Of a DNA stretch of 5,581 nucleotides, positions 1 through 5,581 are shown piece after piece. The stretch covers positions 1 to 5,581 of the forward strand of contig CAZKAB010000064.1 of NCBI GenBank assembly GCA_964550615.1. The letters are read 5' to 3'. This stretch comes from M55B144 sp964550615 (GTDB taxonomy: Bacteria > Bipolaricaulota > Bipolaricaulia > UBA7950 > UBA9294). Positions within the stretch are counted from its first letter, which is position 1, and each line of letters opens with the position of its first letter. The translations under genes were made by a program, and so were the position numbers. The notes beneath the pieces were generated by a model that saw only the letters and a program-made list of their open reading frames with translations, made no database searches and had not been told where the DNA came from.

Positions 1-2
1 GA

Positions 3-128
3 GCAGGAGGAAGTCGTTCAAACCCGCTTGAGTGGATCACCGGGGGACCCGCCGCTCTCACGGGAAGCGCCGATGACGTCATTACCATTCGGCTGGACTA
101 TCCGACCGCTGCCGTAGCCCCTAAGTAG
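3..128 (+). CDS. C-terminal fragment of an unidentified protein (5' end outside window)
   Basis: Reading from position 3, this frame is open from the window edge to a TAG at 126-128 and gives 41 residues that end in ...RLDYPTAAVAPK. I do not recognise the family. The segment ADDVITIRLDYP (roughly residues 24-35) has the alternating hydrophobic and polar pattern of a beta strand, so it may be the end of a beta-rich domain. The frame starting at base 1 is also open, up to 117, so the choice of frame rests on how protein-like the translation looks and is not certain. A second open stretch in another frame begins at the stop codon of this one, so the true gene may continue after a frameshift. Confidence 0.4.
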   Translation, partial: AGGSRSNPLEWITGGPAALTGSADDVITIRLDYPTAAVAPK

Positions 129-259
129 GCCCAAGCGAAGAGATACTGAGTGACGCCTTGATTGTCTTCGCCGACTCTTCTTTCAAGCATATCGTGGAGC
201 AATTCAAGGAAGGAGCAGCGGCGCGCAATGCGCGAGTGCCGTTTGTCTCACCGGCTTGA
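125..259 (+). pseudogene. Short open stretch, possible frameshifted continuation or remnant of the upstream gene
   Basis: The frame is open from 125 to a TGA at 257-259. It reads as a plausible protein end, with DALIVFADSSFKHIVEQF in the middle and a basic, alanine-rich stretch before the terminal VPFVSPA. There is no ATG. The only possible starts are CTG at 146, TTG at 158 and GTG at 194, none with a convincing Shine-Dalgarno sequence. It overlaps the stop codon of the frame ending at 128 and is followed 4 nt later by a terminator-like hairpin, which is where the end of a real gene would lie. It may be the C-terminus of the upstream protein displaced by one missing base, a decayed remnant, or chance. 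No function can be assigned. Confidence 0.25.
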
Positions 260-263
260 GACT

Positions 264-294
264 ACAGCAGACGATCCGCTTGCTGTCTTGTTTT
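264..294 (+). terminator. Weak rho-independent terminator candidate before comEC
   Basis: ACAGCA at 264-269 pairs perfectly with TGCTGT at 281-286. An additional G-T pair (270/280) closes a 9-nt loop, and the T-rich run CTTGTTTT follows at 287-294. The stem is short and the T-tract is interrupted, so it would be a weak terminator. Its place between the leftmost coding stretch (ending at 259) and the comEC promoter region fits termination of the upstream gene. Confidence 0.35.
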
Positions 295-376
295 GATGAG
301 TTCGTCAAGCACGTGCATCCCTATAGAAGCACCACTACCACACCCGACCGATTGCTGGCAATCCTTTAGTGTGCGA

Positions 377-385
377 TGTTATCAT
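377..385 (+). promoter_or_regulatory. Extended -10 element for comEC
   Basis: TG at 377-378, one spacer base, then TATCAT at 380-385 match the extended -10 consensus TGnTATAAT in all but one hexamer position. The hexamer ends 10 nt before the ATG at 396, so transcription would start only a few bases before the start codon. No good -35 hexamer lies at 16-18 bp; TTGCTG at 352-357 is 22 bp away. The absence of a Shine-Dalgarno sequence fits a leaderless or nearly leaderless transcript. Confidence 0.35.
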
Positions 386-395
386 CTATCCGCTA

Positions 396-1964
396 ATGAA
401 ATATTCAGTCATCGGGATCGGAATATCATTCGCAATTGGAATTGTAATGGGATCGGTATTTGCGCTTCCACCATTCCAATTGTGGGTTGCCTGTGCTGCG
501 ATGGCGGTTGTTGTCCTGATCCTGCATCGTGTGAGAAGAGAATGTCTGGCCGGGCTTCTCGTATGTGTCGCGCTACTGGGCGCAATTCGCTATCAGTCAC
601 TCCCATCAATATCGCAGGCGCTGTACACAAAGGCGAACAACCTGACTCAGATCACCGGAACCGTCGTCGATTACCCCGAACAGAGGCCGGGGCATACGCT
701 GTTTACCATCGCACCGGATAATCTGCCGGCAAATGTGTATGTCACCCTCTTCTGGAAAGACGGTCCCCCGCGAATCTTGTACGGAGACCGTCTCCGACTT
801 GCTGGTTCAGCGAGAGCGCCTGAGAACTTCGACGATTTCGACTATCGCGCCTATCTAGCTCGTCAAGGAATCTTCGCCACGATGATCGTCGATTCGCCGG
901 ATGACGCAGCATCAATCGGGGTTGGAGGAAGCAGATTGATTCGTCTGGGCGACACATTGCGCCAGCGGCTCCTTTCTCGCATTGATGTGTTGTTGCCCGA
1001 AGCGGAAGCCGGTTTGGCTCACGGGCTTCTATTCGGCGAGAAGGGAATGATTCCGACAGAGGTGGAAGATGCGTTCCGCCGGGTCGGCTTGATGCATCTC
1101 CTGGCTGTTTCAGGATTACACTTAGGGATATTCCTTGCCGTCTTATGGTTCGCTCTGCGGCTGTTCGGGCTACGTCCGCTCTTTGCCTATCCCATCGTCG
1201 GAATCGCCGTCCTCGCCATTCTGTGGCTCATCGGACCGCGGGTCAGTCTGGTGCGTGCAGCGCTTCTGTTTGGTTTTCTCGCACTGGGGAGCATCCTTTC
1301 CGATTTAGGACTGATCCTCAGGCGGTGGGTGAACTCATACGCCGGCCTCGCGGCGGCGGGGCTGGTGATTCTCGCCATTCGGCCCACGGCGTTGTGGGAT
1401 GTCGGGTTCCAGCTCAGCTTTGCAGCTACCGCTGCAATCATCGTGTTGTTCGATCCTCATTTCCGCGTGCGGAAAACGATCGGTGCGATCGCGGCGCGAG
1501 GGCGCATCCCAAACGCCATCTTGTCCTACATCCTCTTACTCGTCACAGTGTCTGCGGCCGCACAGGCGGGAACGGCGCCGCTGCTCGCCTATCACTTTCA
1601 CGCACTGTATCCGCTCTCCATTCTCTCCAGCCTTATAGCAATCCCGCTCGCCACTCTCGCTCTCTGGGGCGGCATCTTAATGCTCATACTGGCATGGACG
1701 CCCCTCGCAACCGCGGCGGCGGCAATCTTGCGCTTGATATTGAGCGGAATCATCCATTTCGTCGAAGCCTGGGGCGGCCTCCCGGTGAGTGAGTTGCCGG
1801 TTCAGGCATGGACCGGGATCTGGATAGGTGGAATGGTGGTGTTTGTGCTCTTGATCGCCATCTACTGGCGTGCGTCGTCTTCGTGCACCTTGTATTCAAC
1901 ATCGATCGCTCCATCTTCCCCCAGTTTCTCCTCCGCGGAAGGAGCGGTGGGGGAGAGGAAGTAG
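396..1964 (+). CDS. comEC: ComEC/Rec2 family DNA internalisation channel, short form lacking the metallo-beta-lactamase domain
   Basis: ComEC is the polytopic inner-membrane protein that carries single-stranded DNA into the cytoplasm during natural transformation. The 522-residue product opens with two hydrophobic segments (about 5-23 and 27-45). A soluble DUF4131-like region follows (about 50-165, containing YGDRLRLAG), then the Competence domain with many membrane helices (about 200-485). Diagnostic motifs are HLLAVSGLHLG (residues 234-244) and GFQLSF (337-342). The protein stops soon after the last helix, so the C-terminal metallo-beta-lactamase domain of long ComEC proteins (over 700 residues) is absent. 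I chose ATG 396 over an in-frame GTG at 369 because a -10-like element lies between them and the membrane segment begins here; no Shine-Dalgarno supports either start. The last 34 residues or so overlap fxsA on the opposite strand, are Ser-rich and non-hydrophobic, and look like read-through past an ancestral stop. Confidence 0.93.
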   Translation: MKYSVIGIGISFAIGIVMGSVFALPPFQLWVACAAMAVVVLILHRVRRECLAGLLVCVALLGAIRYQSLPSISQALYTKANNLTQITGTVVDYPEQRPGHTLFTIAPDNLPANVYVTLFWKDGPPRILYGDRLRLAGSARAPENFDDFDYRAYLARQGIFATMIVDSPDDAASIGVGGSRLIRLGDTLRQRLLSRIDVLLPEAEAGLAHGLLFGEKGMIPTEVEDAFRRVGLMHLLAVSGLHLGIFLAVLWFALRLFGLRPLFAYPIVGIAVLAILWLIGPRVSLVRAALLFGFLALGSILSDLGLILRRWVNSYAGLAAAGLVILAIRPTALWDVGFQLSFAATAAIIVLFDPHFRVRKTIGAIAARGRIPNAILSYILLLVTVSAAAQAGTAPLLAYHFHALYPLSILSSLIAIPLATLALWGGILMLILAWTPLATAAAAILRLILSGIIHFVEAWGGLPVSELPVQAWTGIWIGGMVVFVLLIAIYWRASSSCTLYSTSIAPSSPSFSSAEGAVGERK

Positions 1965-2269
1965 CGGCCGAGAAGATAGAGTGCAAACGCGTCACTCACG
2001 ATGCCGGGGATGATGAGCAGGATGCCTGAAACAACGGGGAGAAGATCGTGCTGCATGAGCGCCCGCAGTGAGAGGCGCCCCACGAACACATTGAGCGCCA
2101 GATGCTGCAACACCGATCTGGTCATCAAGCGAAGGATGACAATGCCAAGTACCGCGGTCAGCAAGACCTCGGCAAGGACGGCGCCCCCACCGACTGCTTG
2201 ACCGAGCTTCACCAGGCCTACGATCTCCACGCAAGCGAGCACGAATAATATGAACGGCATCAATACCAC
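1862..2269 (-). CDS. fxsA: FxsA family membrane protein
   Basis: FxsA is a small cytoplasmic-membrane protein. In E. coli its overproduction relieves F-plasmid exclusion of phage T7, but its normal role is not established. The 135-residue product has hydrophobic segments at about 4-20, 28-48 and 77-102. It shows the family hallmarks: a glutamate in the first helix (E15), and a third segment reading SGILLIIPGIVSDAF (81-95), which matches the conserved G-LL-IPG--SD pattern. A charged tail follows, containing DVEYKV (123-128). The start taken is GTG at 2269. An ATG three codons later (2260) is the alternative, but GTG places E15 at the usual distance from the N-terminus and sits 9 nt after a -10-like hexamer. 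The gene is divergent from dprA and overlaps comEC tail-to-tail by 103 bp. Confidence 0.88.
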   Translation of the reverse strand: MVLMPFILFVLACVEIVGLVKLGQAVGGGAVLAEVLLTAVLGIVILRLMTRSVLQHLALNVFVGRLSLRALMQHDLLPVVSGILLIIPGIVSDAFALYLLGRYFLSPTAPSAEEKLGEDGAIDVEYKVHEDDARQ

Positions 2270-2278
2270 CGATGGAAG

Positions 2279-2307
2279 ATGTTAGTAGACCCGGAGTCTT
2301 CTCTCAA
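2279..2307 (-). promoter_or_regulatory. Predicted sigma70-type promoter of fxsA
   Basis: On the minus strand, TTGAGA (2307-2302, five of six matches to TTGACA) is separated by exactly 17 bp from TAACAT (2284-2279, four of six matches to TATAAT). The -10 hexamer ends 9 nt before the GTG start at 2269, so the leader would be very short or absent. It lies in the divergent fxsA-dprA intergenic region. This is a prediction from spacing and consensus only. Confidence 0.45.
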
Positions 2308-2337
2308 CTGACACCTGCTGCACCACCACTCTCGACC

Positions 2338-2366
2338 TTGCCGAATAGATGATGAAACACTACGCT
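2338..2366 (+). promoter_or_regulatory. Possible promoter of the dprA-ndk-valS operon
   Basis: TTGCCG (2338-2343) and TACGCT (2361-2366) are 17 bp apart, and the second ends 8 nt before the dprA ATG. The -10 match is poor, keeping only the T, A and final T. A better hexamer, TATAGT at 2366-2371, lies only 3 nt from the ATG but has no -35 at proper spacing. Either arrangement implies little or no leader, and no Shine-Dalgarno sequence precedes the ATG. Confidence 0.25.
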
Positions 2367-2374
2367 ATAGTACA

Positions 2375-3115
2375 ATGAATAGACCAGAAAGAGAGTTGCT
2401 CATCGGCCTGAACCTGATNNNNNNNNNNNNNNNNNNNNNNNNNNNNNNNNNNNNNNNNNNNNNNNNNNNNNNNNNNNNNNNNNNNNNNNNNNNNNNNNNN
2501 NNNNNNNNNNNNNNNNNNAGAACGGTCGCCGTCCTTGGATCAGGGTTATCGCGTATATATCCAACAATCAACGAACATCTGTCCAACGAAATCAGCGAGA
2601 AAGGCGGCTCCATAGTAAGCGAATACCCGCTGGATGCCGCCCCTGCCAGATGGACGTTTCCGCAACGCAATCGCATCATTGCCGGTCTCTCCCGTGGAGT
2701 GCTCGTCATCGAGGCGCCGCACAGAAGTGGGGCGCTGATCACGGCACGTCTGGCGCTCGAACAGGGCCGGGAGGTGTTCGCGGTGCCCGGAAACATTACC
2801 AGTTCCGCAAGCGCCGGGCCGAACGCGCTCATAAAGGATGGAGCGACGCCGGTAGCCTCCGCCAATGACGTCCTTTCGGAATTTCCCGATCTCGCCGATC
2901 TCGGCAAGACCTCGGCATCTCGCTCCACCAGCGGTCTCATCTCTCCACAGCAGCGGCACGTATACGAGCTTATCGGGCTTGAACCGCTCCATATTGACGA
3001 TATCATTGTTCGGGGGAACTTATCTCCCACAGAAGCCGCTCACATTCTCCTTATGCTTCAGATGGAGGGCCTGATCGAACAGGTCGAGGGACGGCGATAC
3101 ATGAGAAGGCCGTAG
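2375..3115 (+). CDS. dprA: DprA/Smf, DNA-processing protein (interrupted by an assembly gap)
   Basis: DprA binds incoming single-stranded DNA in the cytoplasm and loads RecA onto it during transformation. The first 14 residues (RELLIGLNL) match the start of the family's N-terminal helical domain. After the gap come 198 residues with the second half of the Rossmann-like fold: TVAVLGSGL, SEYP, FPQRNRIIAGLS, the stretch from RSGALITARLALEQGREV to VFAVPGN, and ALIKDGA. A linker and a C-terminal winged-helix (DML1-like) domain of about 60 residues follow, starting near SPQQRHVYELI. Relatives usually have well over 100 residues before AVLGSGL; here there are 14 plus the gap, so the first Rossmann motif is hidden. 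That the frame continues across exactly 100 N is coincidental. ATG 2375 is the only reasonable start and has no Shine-Dalgarno. ndk starts 12 nt after the stop, indicating an operon. Confidence 0.92.
   Translation: MNRPERELLIGLNLXXXXXXXXXXXXXXXXXXXXXXXXXXXXXXXXXXRTVAVLGSGLSRIYPTINEHLSNEISEKGGSIVSEYPLDAAPARWTFPQRNRIIAGLSRGVLVIEAPHRSGALITARLALEQGREVFAVPGNITSSASAGPNALIKDGATPVASANDVLSEFPDLADLGKTSASRSTSGLISPQQRHVYELIGLEPLHIDDIIVRGNLSPTEAAHILLMLQMEGLIEQVEGRRYMRRP
2419..2518. other. Assembly gap of 100 N inside dprA
   Basis: Exactly 100 consecutive N, the conventional placeholder for a gap of unknown length. Both flanks are dprA in the correct order and orientation, so the join is probably right. 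DprA family proportions suggest that roughly 300-450 bp are missing rather than 100. All coordinates downstream are therefore nominal with respect to the real chromosome. Confidence 0.97.
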
Positions 3116-3119
3116 GAGG
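3114..3119 (+). promoter_or_regulatory. Shine-Dalgarno sequence of ndk overlapping the dprA stop codon
   Basis: A perfect AGGAGG begins inside the dprA TAG stop (3113-3115) and ends 8 nt before the ndk ATG at 3128. The overlap suggests that ndk is translated from the dprA transcript, possibly coupled to termination of dprA translation. Confidence 0.8.
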
Positions 3120-3127
3120 TATCACCA

Positions 3128-3577
3128 ATGAGTGTACAACGTACATTGGTTCTGTGTAAGCCCGATGCAGTGCAAAGAGGGATCGTGGGAAGGATCGTCT
3201 CCCGGTTCGAGGACAAGGGATTCAAGATCGTCGGCCTGAAGATGATGCAGGTAGACGAAGACCTCGCACGGACGCACTATCAAGAGCACATCGAAAAGCC
3301 GTTCTTCTCCGAACTTGTCGAGTTTATCACCGCCTCTCCGATCGTCGCCATGGCGGTTGAGGGTGAAAACGCGGTCGAGGTCGTGCGCGGTGTCATGGGA
3401 ACGACCAACCCGCAGAAGGCAACGCCGGGGACAATCCGGGGCGATTTCGGGCTTAACCTAACCAAGAACCTTGTGCACGGCTCCGACTCACTCGCCTCCG
3501 CCGACCGTGAGCTCGCCCTCTTCTTTTCTGAAGACGAGATATACACTTACTCGCTCTCAATTGAGAGCTGGCGCTAG
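3128..3577 (+). CDS. ndk: Nucleoside diphosphate kinase
   Basis: Ndk is a cytosolic enzyme that transfers the gamma phosphate of ATP to nucleoside diphosphates through a phosphohistidine, balancing NTP and dNTP pools. The 149-residue protein is slightly longer than the usual 140-145. It contains the complete active site in the family numbering: K11, Y51, F59, R87, T93, R104, N114 and the catalytic H117 within HGSDS (117-121), preceded by TPGTIRGDFG (99-108). The N-terminal RTLVLCKPDAVQRG is typical. The start is supported by a perfect AGGAGG 8 nt upstream. It lies between dprA and valS with short spacers, in the same direction, as part of one operon. The C-terminal extension of a few residues (YSLSIESWR) is unremarkable. 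Confidence 0.97.
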   Translation: MSVQRTLVLCKPDAVQRGIVGRIVSRFEDKGFKIVGLKMMQVDEDLARTHYQEHIEKPFFSELVEFITASPIVAMAVEGENAVEVVRGVMGTTNPQKATPGTIRGDFGLNLTKNLVHGSDSLASADRELALFFSEDEIYTYSLSIESWR

Positions 3578-3604
3578 GTTTCCAGCATCAGCTTGCGCTT
3601 CGCC

Positions 3605-3610
3605 AAGGAG
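3605..3610 (+). promoter_or_regulatory. Shine-Dalgarno sequence of valS
   Basis: AAGGAG ends 4 nt before the ATG at 3615. The spacing is short but workable, and this supports ATG 3615 as the valS start. The 37-nt ndk-valS spacer is too short for a T-box leader, and I see no terminator hairpin in it. Confidence 0.65.
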
Positions 3611-3614
3611 AATC

Positions 3615-5581
3615 ATGGAACTTTCTAAGCGATACCAACCTTCCGAAGTAGAAGAGCGCCTTTATCGCGTATGGGAAGAGAAAGGGTATTTCCATGCCGA
3701 GATCGATAAGGGTAACGAGAAACGCTTCTCCATGGTGATCCCCCCGCCGAACATTACATCGGCAATGCACATCGGAAATGCCCTTCAGTACACGCTGCAT
3801 GACATCATCATCCGCTACAAGCGGATGGACGGTTATATCGCCTGCTGGTTCCCGGGAATGGATCACGCCGGCATCGCCACCCAGAATGTTGTGGAACGGG
3901 CACTGGCAAAGGAAGGATTGTCTCGGTACGACCTGGGACGGGACGCATTCGTAGAACGCGTTTGGAAGTGGAAGGATCAATACGGCGGGCACATTCAGAA
4001 GCAGATGCGCGCTCTGGGAACCTCCCCCGATTGGCGCCGCGAGCGGTTCACTCTCGATGACGGCCTGTCACGGGCTGTTCGAGAGGTGTTCGTCTCGTTG
4101 TACGAAGAGGGCAAGATCTATCGCGGCGAGCGGATGATCAACTGGTGTCCGCGGTGCGAAACCGCCTTGTCGGACATCGAGGTAGAGCATCACGTGGTAG
4201 AGGGAAACCTCTACTACGTCCGCTATCCGCTGCAGGACGGCGGGCAGATTGTGATCGCCACCACCCGTCCGGAGACGATGCTCGGCGACACGGGCGTGGC
4301 AGTGAACCCAAACGACGAGCGCTACAAGCACCTAATCGGCAAGACAGCGATCCTGCCGCTCTTGGAGCGGGAGCTTCCGATCGTCGGCGCTGACGAGGTA
4401 GATCCCGAATTCGGCACCGGCATCCTGAAGATCACACCGGCGCATGATCCGATCGATTTCGAGATCGGCAATCGCTCGGGCTTGCAATCGCTCAACATCC
4501 TCAACAACAACGGAACGATCAACGATAACGGCGGCCCGTTCGCCGGGATGACCCGCGAAGACGCAAGAACCGCGGTAGTAGGCGAACTTGAGAAGAAAAG
4601 GCTTCTGGAGAAGACAATCCCCTACCCGCATTCGGTGGGACACTGTCAACGATGCGACACCATGGTCGAACCGCTGATCTCCAAGCAATGGTTCATGAAG
4701 ATGGAGCAGTTGGCTGCGCCGGCGATCGAGGCGGTACGCACCGACAAAATTGAATTCGTACCAAAGCGCTGGAAGCGTCTCTACTTCGATTGGATGGAGA
4801 ACATCCAAGACTGGTGTATCTCACGGCAACTGTGGTGGGGGCATCAGATACCGGTTTGGTATTGCGACGACTGCGACGAGATGATCGTCTCTCGGGAAGC
4901 GCCGAAGTCATGTCCGAAATGCGGGAGCGCGAGTCTCCGGCAGGACTCCGACGTGCTCGATACCTGGTTCAGTTCCGCCCTATTCCCGTTCTCGGTGATG
5001 GGATGGCCTGACAAGACACCTGAACTCGATTATTTCTATCCAACATCGCTTCTGATAACAGGATTCGACATCATCTTCTTTTGGGTGGCCCGAATGATCA
5101 TGATGGGTCTCCATTTCATGGACGAGGTGCCGTTCCGTCAGGTGTACTTCACCCCACTCATCGAGGACGAAAACGGCGTAAAGATGAGCTCATCAAAGGG
5201 GAACATTATCGACCCCTTGGAAGTGAAGGAATCCTATGGAATGGACGCTCTCCGGTTCACGCTCGCCCAATCCTCATCTAAAGGCCGCGGGATGCGAGTG
5301 GCGATGCGCGATATCGAGGCGAGCCGCAATTTCCTAAACAAGGTTTGGAATATGGCGCGATTCGTCCTCCTCACCATCGGCGATGAACGCCCACCTCTTC
5401 CGAAGCAAGCGGCTGCGCTTGAGGACCGATTCATTCTCTCCCGGCTCGCAGCGACCATTACTTCTATTCGGGAGAACCTGGAAGCATACAACTTCAATCT
5501 GGCGATAGAGGAGCTGTACGCGTTCGTTTGGCACGATTTCTGCGACTGGTATCTAGAACTGGCCAAGGTGAGGCTCGCCTC
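3615..5581 (+). CDS. valS: Valyl-tRNA synthetase, 3' end beyond window
   Basis: ValRS is a class I synthetase that charges tRNA-Val and hydrolyses mischarged threonine. The frame is open from ATG 3615 to the edge, 655 complete codons of the 860-950 usual for the family. In order: the Rossmann fold start IPPPNITSAMHIGN (HIGN at 52-55) and GMDHAGIATQ (81-90); a CP1 editing domain with TTRPETMLGDTGVAV from residue 216 and THE PAHDPIDFEIG segment; CxxC pairs at 178/181 and 344/347; the valine-site stretch ENIQDWCISRQLWWGHQIP (395-413); a four-cysteine zinc knuckle C417, C420, C433, C436; KMSSSKGN (523-530); and the start of the anticodon-binding helical domain near NKVWN (575-579). The rest of that domain and the usual C-terminal coiled coil lie outside. 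Both ATP-binding signatures differ from the textbook HIGH and KMSKS. It follows ndk in the same operon. Confidence 0.96.
   Translation, partial: MELSKRYQPSEVEERLYRVWEEKGYFHAEIDKGNEKRFSMVIPPPNITSAMHIGNALQYTLHDIIIRYKRMDGYIACWFPGMDHAGIATQNVVERALAKEGLSRYDLGRDAFVERVWKWKDQYGGHIQKQMRALGTSPDWRRERFTLDDGLSRAVREVFVSLYEEGKIYRGERMINWCPRCETALSDIEVEHHVVEGNLYYVRYPLQDGGQIVIATTRPETMLGDTGVAVNPNDERYKHLIGKTAILPLLERELPIVGADEVDPEFGTGILKITPAHDPIDFEIGNRSGLQSLNILNNNGTINDNGGPFAGMTREDARTAVVGELEKKRLLEKTIPYPHSVGHCQRCDTMVEPLISKQWFMKMEQLAAPAIEAVRTDKIEFVPKRWKRLYFDWMENIQDWCISRQLWWGHQIPVWYCDDCDEMIVSREAPKSCPKCGSASLRQDSDVLDTWFSSALFPFSVMGWPDKTPELDYFYPTSLLITGFDIIFFWVARMIMMGLHFMDEVPFRQVYFTPLIEDENGVKMSSSKGNIIDPLEVKESYGMDALRFTLAQSSSKGRGMRVAMRDIEASRNFLNKVWNMARFVLLTIGDERPPLPKQAAALEDRFILSRLAATITSIRENLEAYNFNLAIEELYAFVWHDFCDWYLELAKVRLA

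Noticed and set aside
135..171. Inverted repeat GCGAAGA / TCTTCGC
   Set aside because: A 7-bp stem with a 23-nt loop and no following T-run is too weak to call a terminator or regulatory element, and it falls inside a possibly coding stretch.
222..234. Small palindrome CGCGC-AAT-GCGCG
   Set aside because: A 5-bp stem with a 3-nt loop occurs easily by chance in GC-rich DNA and has no supporting context.
369..395. GTG at 369 as the comEC start
   Set aside because: It lies upstream of the -10-like element at 380-385, has no Shine-Dalgarno sequence, and adds nine residues before the natural Met at 396. It remains a minor alternative.
1145..1792. A 215-codon open frame on the plus strand inside comEC
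   Set aside because: It lies wholly within comEC in another frame, and its Arg/Ser/His-rich translation is typical of an out-of-frame shadow in GC-rich DNA. comEC itself has unmistakable family motifs.
2365..3030. A 221-codon open frame on the minus strand crossing the N gap
   Set aside because: It is antisense to dprA, crosses unknown sequence and has no family resemblance. The plus-strand DprA motifs explain the region.
3578..3614. Possible T-box or other leader before valS
   Set aside because: Only 37 nt separate ndk and valS, far too short for a T-box, and no hairpin is evident.
4332..4808. A 158-codon minus-strand open frame, with other frames inside valS
   Set aside because: All are antisense or out of frame to valS, whose reading is continuous and carries all expected domains.
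1..5581. CRISPR array, insertion sequence, tRNA/rRNA genes, defence or otherwise undescribed system
   Set aside because: I saw no spaced direct repeats, terminal inverted repeats, transposase motifs or RNA-gene signatures on either strand. The window is almost fully explained by known housekeeping and competence genes.

Overview
This window looks like chromosomal housekeeping DNA from a bacterium of moderately high G+C content (by eye). The phylum cannot be fixed from the sequence alone. The run of exactly 100 N marks a scaffold join in a draft or metagenome-derived assembly. All confidently identified proteins are bacterial types: ComEC, FxsA, DprA, nucleoside diphosphate kinase and bacterial-type valyl-tRNA synthetase.

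Layout. Positions 1-128 hold what is probably the 3' end of a gene that enters from the left. A second short open stretch in another frame runs to 259, followed by a weak terminator-like hairpin (264-294). comEC (396-1964, +) encodes the inner-membrane DNA channel of natural transformation, in a short form without the C-terminal metallo-beta-lactamase domain. Its 3' end runs tail-to-tail into fxsA (1862-2269, -) with 103 bp of coding overlap. A divergent intergenic region of about 105 bp separates fxsA from dprA (2375-3115, +). dprA is interrupted by the assembly gap at 2419-2518, which almost certainly stands for more missing sequence than the 100 N shown. ndk (3128-3577, +) follows after 12 bp, then valS (3615 to the window edge, +) after 37 bp, so dprA-ndk-valS reads as one operon. 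valS continues past the right edge.

How the genes fit together. ComEC and DprA act consecutively in transformation: ComEC passes single-stranded DNA into the cytoplasm and DprA loads RecA onto it. Their proximity suggests a small competence locus joined to nucleotide and translation housekeeping genes (Ndk, ValRS). FxsA is a small membrane protein with no established link to transformation.

Most notable points. ValRS carries variant signature motifs (HIGN for HIGH and KMSSS for KMSKS). comEC and fxsA overlap convergently, and the comEC tail looks like read-through. The genes that begin transcription units (comEC, fxsA, dprA) lack Shine-Dalgarno sequences and have -10-like hexamers about 8-10 nt before the start codon, while the operon-internal genes ndk and valS have clear Shine-Dalgarno sequences. 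I see no CRISPR array, mobile element, RNA gene or convincing new biological system here.
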